Part shown: positions 45,433 through 54,253 of the stretch, one piece after another
Layout: every line of letters begins with the position of its first letter
How positions within the stretch are numbered: position 1 is the stretch's first letter
Source: Pseudanabaena biceps
Lineage (GTDB): Bacteria; Cyanobacteriota; Cyanobacteriia; Pseudanabaenales; Pseudanabaenaceae
Assembly (NCBI GenBank): GCA_013361095.1
Contig: JAATWA010000006.1
Span: 1-64,000 of the forward strand
DNA: 64,000 nt
Reading direction: 5' to 3'
Made by a program: the position numbers and the translations under genes
Notes under the pieces: model-generated
Databases searched by the model: none
Seen by the model: the letters and a program-made list of their open reading frames with translations, nothing else
Told to the model about the DNA's origin: nothing

Positions 45433-45693
45433 ATGACAAACCCACAATCGCATTCATTCACGGGTGCAGATTCAGCAGATGATGCTGAGAATGATTCCTA
45501 TCGAGCAGAAGTAAATGGGGATGAAGCCGTTGGCGGTAGCACCTCAGTTCCCAATCACAATGACATGGAAGAAATGGCGAAAGCAGTAGGGATTGAAGTA
45601 GATGATGACACACCCCTTGCTACTGAAGAAATACTCCTAAAGCGCGATCGCGATCGCTGGGAACTAGATCCCGCATCGGCTGATGAACATTAA
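45433..45693 (+). CDS. DUF6335-like small acidic protein
   Basis: 86 residues, strongly acidic. The sequence DDAENDSYRAEVNGDEAVGG, then MEEMAKAVGIEVDDDTPLAT and LKRDRDRWELDPASADEH is the pattern of cyanobacterial DUF6335. Function is unknown. AAAGGAGAAAAT precedes ATG 45433. A MITE-like element has inserted at the stop codon; the final ADEH-stop is duplicated on its far side, so the protein is unchanged. Confidence 0.75.
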   Translation: MTNPQSHSFTGADSADDAENDSYRAEVNGDEAVGGSTSVPNHNDMEEMAKAVGIEVDDDTPLATEEILLKRDRDRWELDPASADEH

Positions 45694-45817
45694 TTCTCAT
45701 TACAAAACCAATTTGGGGTTTCCCAGCGCCGCAAGCGCTGGGAAACCCCAAATTGGTTTTTTGAAAGTCAGCCGCAGGTTGGTTTTCAAAAAACCAATTT
45801 TTAAAATGAGAATTGCT
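45689..45817. mobile_element. MITE-like element at the DUF6335 stop codon
   Basis: The right end is complementary to CAGCAATTCTCATT, the terminal repeat of the IS4-like element at 584-2001. The left end CATTAATTCTCATTA differs at two positions. GCTGATGAA lies directly outside both ends, a 9-bp duplication like that of the IS4 element; identity continues to about 18 bp. Inside is a perfect 26-bp hairpin (45704-45729 with 45735-45760, loop CGCAA). Confidence 0.7.
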
Positions 45818-45835
45818 GGCTGATGAACATTAATT

Positions 45836-46025
45836 AAACATAACGAGTAAATAGTTACAGGGGAAATTTATACCTACTCAAATCCTTGCCTTTGCTGGAA
45901 GTGCCCGCAATGGGTTTTATATTCTTAATTTGTGGCGGGTTTGAAAGCAAATTACTGTAAGTTATTCGCTCATCTAGGGAATTAGGTGAAGCCATCTCAA
46001 GCGGACAGCTAAAAACTTATACATA
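45836..46025. other. Gap with an FMN-reductase-like N-terminal remnant
   Basis: About 45872-45912 reads TQILAFAGSARN on the plus strand, the usual beginning of NADPH-dependent FMN reductases, but it lacks a start and breaks off after about 15 codons. Nothing else is recognised. Confidence 0.4.
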
Positions 46026-46709
46026 GGGCTTGCTGAAAAAGCAATTAGGTGACAGGTACAAGGTAAGGAGAAAAAGCAGACTTCTTAGAAGTCAAGACAG
46101 GAAATTGCCAAGAGATAGCAGAAAAGGTAAAGCCCACCTTGTCAAATGGAAGAAAGAGGCGTTGTCTACCCAACATAAATCAAGAAAAAAACAAAAAAGC
46201 AAGCTGCTTGAGCAGCACCTCTAGATTCATTACCAAAAAGGTAATAGCGATCGCCGTTTCCGAAGTATTTGCCAACTTGGTCATGACGCGATTTAAACTG
46301 AACCGTCGTTTAGCCTGTCCAAACTTACCTTCAATTTGATTGCGAACCTTAGCATCTTCGAGAGTTTACTTGCGAATAGCCGCCACATCATCGGGTACAG
46401 GTCTGCCCAAAGGCGGAGCCGTAATCTGAATACCCAGATTTCGACAATAGGCGCGATTGCTGCGTGTGCGGTAAATCTGGTCAACGTAAACCGCTTCAGG
46501 ATAATGTCCAAAGCGAGATTTAAACAATTCTACATGATGCGGCAAATCTCCCGATTCATTGAAGTTATCCCAACTGAGATGGTCGAGAAATGCATGACCA
46601 TCCCACACAACTAACTGATAGTTTAGCGCCAAACTCCACAGGTGTTCCTGACTTACCTCTGACGATTGGACGTACATGAGGTTGAGTAATACTGACGATA
46701 CGGTCGTCT
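46026..46709 (-). mobile_element. IS5-type element remnant, C-terminal half
   Basis: Starts with the terminus GGGCTTGCTGAAAAAGCAA and carries the transposase C-terminal half on the minus strand (WDGHAFLDHLSWDNFNESGD, FGHYPEAVYVDQIYRTRSNR). A CAA to TAA change interrupts it at about 46366. It ends at GGTCGTCT next to an IS4-type remnant. It overlaps in content with 15297-16262 and 21987-22470. Confidence 0.8.
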
Positions 46710-47520
46710 CTAAGTACAAGACAAAAAGTTGCAAAAGTAGACAGGAAGGGGTTTTATAAAAGATAACCACATCGCAAATAAAACCCCTATCAAAGAGATT
46801 AACCTATTCCGAGAAATGTTGCAGCAGCATCTGCAATGGAATGCAGCAAGACTCGCATTTGTATCCACATTTCTAATTGCGCTAATGCGAGTAAAGACAG
46901 TAAACCTAGCCGAAATCGCGACAGGATTTAGTGGTGAAGCGAAAGTAGCATCGCATTATAAGCGGTTACAAAGATTTTTTCGAGACTTTGAAGTGGACTA
47001 TGAAAGCATCGTACTGATGGTAGTAAAAGTAATGAAAATACCTGAGCCATGGGTAATATCTATAGACCGCACCGATTGGCAATTCGGTAAAACAGTGTTT
47101 AATGTGCTGACATTAGGGGTAGTGCATCACGGTGTTGCATTCCCGTTGGTATGGATAATGCTGGATAAAAAAGGTAACTCAAATACCCGTGAGCGCTGTG
47201 AATTGTGGAATCGCTTTCTAGAAATATTTGCAGACCGCAAGATCGACTTTCTGACCGCAGACCGCGAGTTTGTGGGGGAGGATTGGTTTGATTACTTGCT
47301 CTGTGCCCCATGTACCCATTTTCGGATACCCATTCGTAAAAACACCTTGCTTGACGATGGGCAGAAACAACTGCGGGCTGACGTTTGTTTTCAAGACCTC
47401 CGAGTTGGTCAATCTAAAGTGTTATCCCATCCCAGAAAAGTTTGGAACCATTCGCTCTATATTGGACTTTGGAAAAAATTGAAGCAAAAAATGGATAAAC
47501 GAGCCATTCAGTAAGCCCTA
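46710..47520 (+). pseudogene. IS4-type transposase, C-terminally truncated
   Basis: From ATG 46816, 232 residues resemble the N-terminal two thirds of an IS4-superfamily transposase. Motifs include MRVKTVNLAEIATGFSG, WVISIDRTDWQFGK (first catalytic D), GVVHHGVAFPLVW and DFLTADREFVGEDWFDYL (second D). The Y-x2-R-x3-E-x6-K region is missing: after SKVLSHPRKVW the frame wanders and ends at 47514. The right border is not resolved. Its left border lies at the IS5 remnant. Confidence 0.7.
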
Positions 47521-47587
47521 AATATTGGACATGAGGAATGGAAGCACTCATAATTCAGGAGTACGAAAATAGTAGTATATGCCAGAA

Positions 47588-48013
47588 TCAGCAGAAATCA
47601 GGCAGAGATTTTAGGAGCAGAAGCAGGAGATTTGCATTTTTTAATGATAGGAAGGCGAGGACGAGGAGGCTGATTTTCTCCAGATTTGCGCCCAGAAGAA
47701 TAACCACGGTTTTTGGGAGAACCGGCAGGGGAACCCAACTGAGAAATAATTCGGAACCAGTCCTGCTGAACCTTTGAAGGAGAAATGCGAGTAGAAGAAA
47801 CGGGCAAGAGATGCTTCTCCCAAGGACGCGGAAGAGAAACCGCGAGGGAATGAGCCGCCCAAAGTTGGACATAAGCTAGCATCACAAACTTAACCCACTG
47901 CTGTTCATGCTCGACATTACTGAGTTTCAAAAGCGGTCAAAAGCAAATTCTGTTTTCCAAAGCGAAAAGAATGTTCGAGGTCAAAACGTTGACGGTATGA
48001 TTGATAGGATTGC
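47588..48013 (-). pseudogene. DDE transposase C-terminal fragment, frameshifted
   Basis: On the minus strand the piece starts at the IS256 border as SYRQRFDLEHSFRFGKQNLL, the E-containing end of a DDE core. It shifts frame after TAFE and continues KLSNVEHEQQWVKFVMLAYV to the end near 47600. The N-terminal part was removed by the IS256 copy at 48014. The IS family is not settled. Confidence 0.65.
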
Positions 48014-49340
48014 GAGACTGTCAAGTAAAATGTGTAAAGTCTAGAAGCTAGACGTGGAGACGATCCTCAAAGAGGATCGCAAAGCGATTCAATGCGGGCT
48101 TCCAATCACGAATTGGCATCGTCCACTTCTTCGAGATATTCCGTATCGCCAAATAGACTAGCTTGAAAGCAGCAGCATCAGATGGAAAAATCTGTTGAGA
48201 TTTAATCACCTTCCGCAAACTGCTATTCATTGACTCAATCGCATTGGTGGTATAAATTGCCCTGCGAATCTCAGGCGGGAAAGCAAAGAAGGGGATAATA
48301 TTCGCCCAATGACTGCGCCAAGACTTGGAGATCGACGGATATTGCTTGTCCCATTTTTCGGCAAAGAGTTCGAGATTAAACTCTGCCTCCGATTCAGTTG
48401 CCGCACTGTAAATAGCCTTGAGGTCAGCACAGACTTGCTTGCGTTGTTGCCAGGGGACAAAAGCCACTGAGTTTCTGACCATGTGAACAATGCACAACTG
48501 TACCTGTGTTTTAGGAAATACCGTTTCAAGTGCCTTGGGAAAACCAGTTAAACCATCGACACAAGCAATCAAAATATCCTTGACCCCACGGTTGTGAATT
48601 TCGGTGAGTACTGACAACCAGAATTTCGCACCTTCCCAATCGTGAAATCCACATCCCCAATAATTCCTTGTACCCGTCCATATTCACCGCCAGTGCAAAG
48701 TACAGGGATTTATTGATTACCCGACCATTGTCTCGCACTTTGATGACTAGACAGTCCAGAAATACGATCGGGTAAACTGCATCTAGAGGGCTATTTTGCC
48801 ATTGCTTCACCTCATCAATTACCGCATCAGTCACATTGGAAATAAGCGTTGGTGATACTTCGACACCATACATTTCTTGCAACTGGGCTTGGGTATCCCT
48901 GACACTCATGCCTCGTGCCTACAAGGCGATGATCTTTTCGTCTAGTCCTGACAATCGGCTTTGTCCTTTCTTCACCATCTGCGGTTCAAACTCTCCTTGA
49001 CGATCGCGGGGGATGGCGATTTCCGCTATGCCGAAGTCCCCTTGCACTGTTTTCTGACTATAGCCGTTGCGACTGTTGCTTTGCCCTTCTGGTCTGGATT
49101 CATGCTTCTTGTACCCCAGATGCGTGGATAGTTCTGCTTCCAATGCTCGCTCCACTAAGGCGGTAGTTAGTTGTTTGAGAATTCCTCCTTCTCCGAATAG
49201 GTCGGGTGGAGTTTTACATTCTTGTAGCAATTCATCTAGCAATTCTTTGCGTATATTCATCTTTTTGGTGTTAGTAATTGTGTGTCTAGATTATCTCTCT
49301 GTATACTTCCTAGACTTTACACAATTTACTGTACACTCTC
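48014..49340 (-). mobile_element. IS256 family element C, 1327 bp
   Basis: Both ends present: GAGACTGTCAAGTAAAATGT at 48014 and the complement of GAGAGTGTACAGTAAATTGT ending at 49340. No 8-bp duplication is visible (GGATTGC left, TCGTACTC right), so one flank was replaced after insertion. Confidence 0.85.
48048..49260 (-). pseudogene. IS256 family transposase, frameshift plus nonsense
   Basis: Same protein as at 12713-13925 with several amino-acid differences. It carries the conserved +1 shift after LGMWIS and, in addition, TAG at 48916-48918 where the other copies have TAT (SLYARGM becomes AL-stop). So it is certainly inactive. Confidence 0.87.
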
Positions 49341-49397
49341 TCGTACTCCTTACGAAGTATTCTTTGCTTCATCAGAAACCGTTGCACTTCATCCTTG
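49338..49397 (+). pseudogene. IS30-type transposase C-terminal remnant
   Basis: Reads RTPYEVFFASSETVALHP-stop in the frame leaving the IS256 end. RTPYEVF close to the terminus is typical of IS30 family transposases. Only about 20 codons remain. Confidence 0.5.
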
Positions 49398-49440
49398 AAT
49401 TGGCGAGTTGCTTTCTCGTGCGGTAAAGGGTGAGCCGATC

Positions 49441-49860
49441 ATGGCTGATGATGCTTTTGATCGTTATGTGCGTCAGTCTATGGTGGTGGATTTTGACCAG
49501 TTTATTGAGCCATTGCCGAGTTTACCTAGGAAGAATCCTGAACAAACGAAACATGGTAATTCGATGGTTGGCGCAATTGATAAGGAGGTTTTGATTCAAG
49601 CTTTGGAGCAGGAAAGTTTGCTTAGTGTGGAGGAGGAATTTGAACGGGCGATTAGTACTGCTCATGCTGAAGATGTTTCGAGTTGGATTGAGGCGATCGC
49701 GCAATGCATTGCAAGTAACTTTTCTCCTATGTGTTTGATAGATTTACAAGCTGGTTTACCTTTACCAATCGTAGAAATTTGGCTAGGATTACTTTTAGGT
49801 GACTTCAAACTTGAGCAAAGAGGAAGCTTTTATGATTCAAAAGAGATTTGGGTTAGCTAA
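49441..49860 (+). CDS. Hypothetical protein, 139 residues
   Basis: Starts at ATG 49441 (MADDAFDRYVRQSMVVDFDQ); the frame is open upstream into IS30 remnants, so I take the internal start, although the upstream TTG cannot be excluded. Mostly helical, with an acidic centre (LEQESLLSVEEEFERAISTA) and a hydrophobic C-terminal part (LPLPIVEIWLGLLLGDFKLE) that is too short and mixed for a sure membrane span. No family recognised. Its end is adjacent to a convergent cupin gene (tail-to-tail overlap of four bases). Confidence 0.5.
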   Translation: MADDAFDRYVRQSMVVDFDQFIEPLPSLPRKNPEQTKHGNSMVGAIDKEVLIQALEQESLLSVEEEFERAISTAHAEDVSSWIEAIAQCIASNFSPMCLIDLQAGLPLPIVEIWLGLLLGDFKLEQRGSFYDSKEIWVS

Positions 49861-50180
49861 GGTGAAAACTGCCCGTACACGGCAAGCCAGATACAAGCTG
49901 GTTCGATACTGGTATATTCAACACGATGTTTTGTATGGGCGGGAATGAGCAAATAATCTCCCGTTTTTAGTTTTATTCTCGTATCGTCTGCATAGGAAAG
50001 TTCGGCTTCACCTTGAAGTAAGATTACCCATTCATCAAGTTCTTGGTCATACCATTGTCCTGATGGGGTGGTTTGTCCTGTGGAAACAATGCGCTCAATC
50101 TGGATATTTTCACCAACAGCAATTTGCTCAAATTTTTCTAGTTGAAATACTTCTTGAGGAAGTTCGTATATGTTCGGCAT
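49857..50180 (-). CDS. Cupin domain protein
   Basis: 107 residues. Cupin motif 2 reads LKTGDYLLIPAHTKHRVEYT (about 71-90) with H82 and H85; motif 1 is degenerate (DQELDEWVILLQGEAELSYA, about 45-64) with an acidic residue where histidine is common. Proteins of this exact layout are common in cyanobacteria as cupins of unknown role, often called phosphoribosylaminoimidazole carboxylase-like by older annotation. ATG 50180. It follows parB by 14 bp in the same direction and may be part of the par transcript. Confidence 0.75.
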   Translation of the reverse strand: MPNIYELPQEVFQLEKFEQIAVGENIQIERIVSTGQTTPSGQWYDQELDEWVILLQGEAELSYADDTRIKLKTGDYLLIPAHTKHRVEYTSIEPACIWLAVYGQFSP

Positions 50181-50194
50181 AACCTCAATGAGTT

Positions 50195-51115
50195 TTACTC
50201 ATCCTGAATTAAAGTTTCGATTTCTGCTAGTAGCTTAGCAAGCTTTTTAGTTTTTTTAGGATTATCCCAAACCTTTGATTTTTTCATTGTGGTGAAAGCA
50301 TCGCTCATCAAATCTTTAAGAGAAGGCTCTGTTACTATCGCATCTTTAACAGAATTAATAGCAGCAATCCTAGCTTTAATTTGAGAGAGAGACAGATTTT
50401 GAGCGATGGACTCTTCAAGTAATTCTTGACGTTGAGCTTCTTCTCGGATACGAGCGATCGCTCTTGCTTTGGTAAATTCTAATTTGCCCTGACGCAGTGT
50501 TTCTAACACATCATCAGGCATGTTTAATAACGGCAAACGATTTGTGCGAAAGGATTCAGCATTAAATCTGCCAACATTGGCTAGCAAAGATTCGATCGTC
50601 TCAAGTTGACGGGTAACGTTATCCGTCAACTCTAATCCACGTTTTTTAGCGTTGGCAGATTGATTCAATGTTGACGTGATATCACCGATCTCAATATCAA
50701 GGGAAAGCGATAATAACTCTAGAATAGCCTCAGTTTCTTCGACAGGATTTAAGTCTTCACGCTGTAAATTTTCAACGAGAGCTATTTGGATCGCTTCTCT
50801 ATCCGTAACATTTTTACTGATAATGGGCACTGCATCAAGTCCAAGAATTTGAGCAGCCCGAAATCTTCTTTCCCCTGCAATTAATTCATATTGTCCATTT
50901 GCCAGAGGACGAACTAATAGCGGTTCTAAGATGCCATGTTCTTGAATTGATTGCACAAGCTGCTGCATCTTTTGCGGATCGAAATATCGACGCGGCTGCT
51001 TAATTGGCAATTGAATCAGATCCATTTTAACTGTCTGATTAGTTGCTGGGGTCAAGTCATCCAACAGGCGAACATTGCTAATTTGGTACGCAGGTAAAGG
51101 TCGCTTGCTAGCCAT
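50195..51115 (-). CDS. parB: ParB/RepB/Spo0J family partition protein
   Basis: 306 residues. The N-terminal ParB/Srx domain includes QPRRYFDPQKMQQLVQSIQE, then HGILEPLLVRPLANGQYELI and AGERRFRAAQILGLDAVPII (about 35-100), the CTP-binding and spreading region. A helix-turn-helix-type middle follows. The C-terminus is charged. It binds parS DNA and works with ParA to segregate the replicon. The start codon overlaps the parA stop (TAATG). A perfect-looking parS candidate, GTTGACGGGTAAC / GTTATCCGTCAAC, lies inside this coding sequence at 50605-50630. Confidence 0.92.
   Translation of the reverse strand: MASKRPLPAYQISNVRLLDDLTPATNQTVKMDLIQLPIKQPRRYFDPQKMQQLVQSIQEHGILEPLLVRPLANGQYELIAGERRFRAAQILGLDAVPIISKNVTDREAIQIALVENLQREDLNPVEETEAILELLSLSLDIEIGDITSTLNQSANAKKRGLELTDNVTRQLETIESLLANVGRFNAESFRTNRLPLLNMPDDVLETLRQGKLEFTKARAIARIREEAQRQELLEESIAQNLSLSQIKARIAAINSVKDAIVTEPSLKDLMSDAFTTMKKSKVWDNPKKTKKLAKLLAEIETLIQDE
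50605..50630. promoter_or_regulatory. parS-like palindrome inside parB
   Basis: 26-bp near-perfect palindrome, GTTGACGGGTAAC followed by GTTATCCGTCAAC, with one G/A asymmetry. 24 of its 26 bases recur at 52007-52030 upstream of parA, so it is not coding coincidence. ParB binding sites are often palindromes of this size near or within parAB. Confidence 0.7.
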
Positions 51116-51867
51116 TAAATTGTCTCCAATGAATCTGTAATTTGATTTAAGATATCGATAACTGGGTGTTTTGGGGAATGTAATCCTAAAGGTTCATGCA
51201 TTTGCGCCGAGTCGGGAAAAGCGATCGTCCTTGGAATGGGAGGATAGACGGTAGCAATTGATGATAGTTGGGTCTGAATAGTACTAAGGCTAGTTTTTGC
51301 TTGTAGAGTTTGTCCTTCATGCATGGTGGGAATAAAGCCTGCAACTTTAAGGTTACGGTTAGCCCTTTGTCGGACACGAGCAACGGTTTCTAGTAACAAA
51401 TTGCAACCAACTAGACTTTTATAATGGGTTTGAATAGGCACTAACACATGAGTAGCGGCAATCAGGCTGATATAGCTAAGGATGGCAAGACTGGGAGGAC
51501 AGTCAATCAGGATAAAATCATACTGCTCTTGAACTGTAGCGATCGCATCTTTGAGGCGCACTTCTCGAAATTCAGCTAAGACCAATTCCATCTCTGCGGC
51601 ACTCAACTGAATATTGGATGGTACTAAATCCATGCCATGAATATTTTGATGAATTGGTAAGCTTTCATATTGGGTGATGGACTGATAAATAGTCTTGTCT
51701 AGTTGGTAGATATCAAGTCCTAAAAATGATGTTAATGATGATTGCGGGTCCATATCAACGAGAAGGACTTTACGATCGCGTTCAGCGAGTTGGTATCCCA
51801 AATTCATGGTTAGACTGGTTTTGCCAACCCCACCAGACTGATTAAATAGGGCAATAATCTTGGTCAC
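51115..51867 (-). CDS. parA: ParA family partition ATPase
   Basis: 250 residues from a GTG start. The deviant Walker A is FNQSGGVGKTSLTMNLGYQL (about 8-27, with the signature K in place near S11-G12; canonical KGGVGKT has Q-S here). The A' motif is VLLVDMDPQSSLTSFLG (about 35-51). The B motif is FILIDCPPSLAILSY (about 116-130). It binds the nucleoid nonspecifically with ATP and moves ParB-parS complexes. The lack of a long N-terminal regulatory region marks the short, chromosome/type Ib-like form. Overlaps parB by one base. Confidence 0.92.
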   Translation of the reverse strand: MTKIIALFNQSGGVGKTSLTMNLGYQLAERDRKVLLVDMDPQSSLTSFLGLDIYQLDKTIYQSITQYESLPIHQNIHGMDLVPSNIQLSAAEMELVLAEFREVRLKDAIATVQEQYDFILIDCPPSLAILSYISLIAATHVLVPIQTHYKSLVGCNLLLETVARVRQRANRNLKVAGFIPTMHEGQTLQAKTSLSTIQTQLSSIATVYPPIPRTIAFPDSAQMHEPLGLHSPKHPVIDILNQITDSLETI

Positions 51868-52219
51868 AGGATATCTTGGTAAACAACACTTAAGCAGTGT
51901 AACTTATGTTTGTAAATTGTGCTGCCTTTAATATAAATTCAATAGCCAGAGATTAATTTGTGCTTATAAATACTGAGTTTAACGAACGTTTTGTGTAAAT
52001 CCCTGAGTTGACGGGTAACGTTATCCGTCAGTCATCTCAAACATCAAAAGTTAGGTAAGATAGAAACAGCCGATCGCCTTTTGTCATCATCAAGCGCGAT
52101 CGCTAACAGAGCCTTGTAGATAAAACAGCGATCACCTCAAAAATCAAAATTTGTGTAAGACAGAAATAGGCGATCATACAATATACTTGAGTCTTGATAA
52201 ATAGCAAAATATAGTTACA
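51868..52219. promoter_or_regulatory. parA upstream region with parS-like site and direct repeats
   Basis: Contains the second palindrome (52007-52030) and two imperfect 40-bp direct repeats: CATCTCAAACATCAAAAG...AGATAGAAACAGCCGATCG at about 52033-52073, and CACCTCAAAAATCAAAAT...AGACAGAAATAGGCGATC at 52133-52176. A HIP1-type GCGATCGC lies between them. The layout could be a centromere or a control region for parAB. Confidence 0.55.
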
Positions 52220-53755
52220 ATGAAAATCTCATCTCTTTCCGATTTAGAAATTTTAGAATCTCAGATAGAAAAAAAGCTATCAAAATATAAGCTTGGGGAT
52301 GTTTTTCATTCTTTATATTCATTAAAAGAAGATAATACTATTCAACCATTTATGATAGCTGGATTGTCTCTACTAGCAGCTAGATTTTGTCTTCCAAGCA
52401 AATCTTCTCAATTAATCAGACGTTTTGATATTAGACCTTTAGTGGATTTATCTAATAATTATTACCTTAGCGATCCCACAATTTTTGATAAAGATTTACA
52501 TGACGAATCTATTGATTCAAATCCAATCTTTATGATGCTAAGAATTGTTAGTAATCAGTTTCCGTTTAAACCTGGATTATTTAGTCAGTTCTCGCGCCCA
52601 GTTTTATTATTTCATGAAATACCAAATCAGTTAAGATCTTCATCAGGTATTCCACAGTTTAATTTTGAAGATAAGTTTTACTCCCTTACGGGAGTTTCTG
52701 TTATTGATTTTGTAACTACTGGGTTTGTTCTTTCCGCTTTTGCTCGCAACAACTTCACATTTAGTCAAAGTTATTTGACTAAATCTCGACAACAAGGAAT
52801 TAATATACCAGATAAATTTGACATCAAAAAAATACTTAATCATCTTGTAGCAGATAAGTCTAAGCTGGTCGATTTGTATGAGAGACAAAAAAATATAGAG
52901 AATAAAGATAATCGTTTCAGGATGTATGATTTCAATCCACTTTTATCCTATCCCTTAATAAAACCTTGTGATGACAAAGGATTTGCTAGAACAAACAAAG
53001 ATTTTATGCACGCGCCAGTACCTGAGTTAATTGGGTCAAGAATTTCTACAGGAATTTTCTACCAAATGTATAATGAATGGAAAACAGAATTTTCAGGATA
53101 TTTTGGTCATGTTTTTGAAAGATATGTTGGTCTTGTGTTGAATAATTGCACTACATCAGAAACATTAATTTCAGATGCAGATATTCGCGAATTTTATCCA
53201 GAAAAGAAAGGAAAAGCTCCTGATTGGATTTTAATTGATGGTAAAAGTTTAGTTCTATTTGAGTGTAAAGCAACTCGTTTTTCTAGAGCAGCTCAAGCAA
53301 TTGCTAGTGAGAAAGATATAAATAGTAGCCTATTGCAAGTTAAAAAAGGATTAATACAACTTCATAGTTTTATAACTGCTTGTAGAAATAATATTCCAGA
53401 GCTTCAAAGATTTTATGATTGCACAACATTTAAACCGATTTTCGTTTCATTGGAGCCTCTATATCTAATCAATAGTTTTTTCTTTCGAGATCATATTAAT
53501 ACTTTATTAGCTGATGAAGGAATCACTGGTTTTGATTGGCAAATACTATCCATTGATGACTTAGAACGTCTACAGCCGCATCTTAAGAGTGGTTTCAGAT
53601 TTTCTCAAGTTCTAGATGATTTAAAGCAAAAAACATTTAATAGTGTTCTGCAAGACTTGTCTTCTCAAACTAATCAAACTTTTGCAGATTCTTTTTTATA
53701 TCAGAAGCAGCATGAACTATATCAGCGTTTAGGTGTATCTGACAGGATTAGCTAG
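52220..53755 (+). CDS. Unknown protein with PD-(D/E)XK-like nuclease motif
   Basis: 511 residues. The N-terminal 300 are helix-rich and unrecognised (KLGDVFHSLYSLKEDN near the start). From about residue 295 comes GHVFERYVGLVLNNC, then APDWILIDGKSLVLFECKAT (about 331-352). Here a D, a long strand and ExK give the PD-(D/E)XK nuclease arrangement, and the E in GHVFERYV would be the helix acid. The base composition is much more AT-rich than the neighbours, and I see no complete GCGATCGC within it, whereas most of the surrounding genes have several. This points to recent acquisition. A defence or DNA-processing role is possible but unproven. Confidence 0.65.
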   Translation: MKISSLSDLEILESQIEKKLSKYKLGDVFHSLYSLKEDNTIQPFMIAGLSLLAARFCLPSKSSQLIRRFDIRPLVDLSNNYYLSDPTIFDKDLHDESIDSNPIFMMLRIVSNQFPFKPGLFSQFSRPVLLFHEIPNQLRSSSGIPQFNFEDKFYSLTGVSVIDFVTTGFVLSAFARNNFTFSQSYLTKSRQQGINIPDKFDIKKILNHLVADKSKLVDLYERQKNIENKDNRFRMYDFNPLLSYPLIKPCDDKGFARTNKDFMHAPVPELIGSRISTGIFYQMYNEWKTEFSGYFGHVFERYVGLVLNNCTTSETLISDADIREFYPEKKGKAPDWILIDGKSLVLFECKATRFSRAAQAIASEKDINSSLLQVKKGLIQLHSFITACRNNIPELQRFYDCTTFKPIFVSLEPLYLINSFFFRDHINTLLADEGITGFDWQILSIDDLERLQPHLKSGFRFSQVLDDLKQKTFNSVLQDLSSQTNQTFADSFLYQKQHELYQRLGVSDRIS

Positions 53756-53840
53756 GTTTAAATCTTTGATTAAAAAATTTGTCTTCAGAATCATTCTCAA
53801 TTTCTGTAAAAAGTTATTTTGTTAAAGGTTAAGAAAAAAT

Positions 53841-54248
53841 ATGACCAAATCAGTTGTTTTGCAAATACCAGAAGCATTGTACCAACGCTTAGCGATCGCG
53901 GCTGGAGCAACACAGCGATCGCTAGAAGACATAATCTTACAAGCCTTACAAATTGGCAGCCCACCAACATGGAAAGACGTACCCGAAGAATTTCAAACCG
54001 ACCTTGCCAGCTTAGATCGACTTGACGACGATGCACTATGGCAAATTGCCCGTAGCCAAAAAACTCAGTTAGAAATGGAACGCTATGATACCCTATTGTC
54101 AAAACAACAAAATACACCACTTACTGATTCAGAGAGACTGGAATTAGATAACCTGCGTAAAGATAGCGATCGCTTTATGTTACGAAAATCCCAAGCCGCC
54201 GCAATCCTAAAATGGCGCGGTCATAATGTTTCCAGACTAGCAGGATAG
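53841..54248 (+). CDS. RHH-like partner of the HNH protein
   Basis: 135 residues. The first 40 (SVVLQIPEALYQRLAIAAGA then TQRSLEDIILQALQIG) have the strand-helix-helix pattern of ribbon-helix-helix DNA-binding proteins or antitoxins. The rest is charged and helical (ERYDTLLSKQQNTPLTDSER and LELDNLRKDSDRFMLRKSQA). The following HNH gene starts six bases after the stop, so the pair is co-expressed. Small two-gene units of this kind recur in cyanobacterial genomes as I recall them. A toxin-antitoxin or nuclease-control role is inferred only from this pairing. Confidence 0.7.
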   Translation: MTKSVVLQIPEALYQRLAIAAGATQRSLEDIILQALQIGSPPTWKDVPEEFQTDLASLDRLDDDALWQIARSQKTQLEMERYDTLLSKQQNTPLTDSERLELDNLRKDSDRFMLRKSQAAAILKWRGHNVSRLAG

Positions 54249-54253
54249 GTTTT

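Noticed and set aside
47538..47777. Plus-strand ORF rich in arginine
   Set aside because: Antisense shadow of a DDE transposase fragment on the minus strand.
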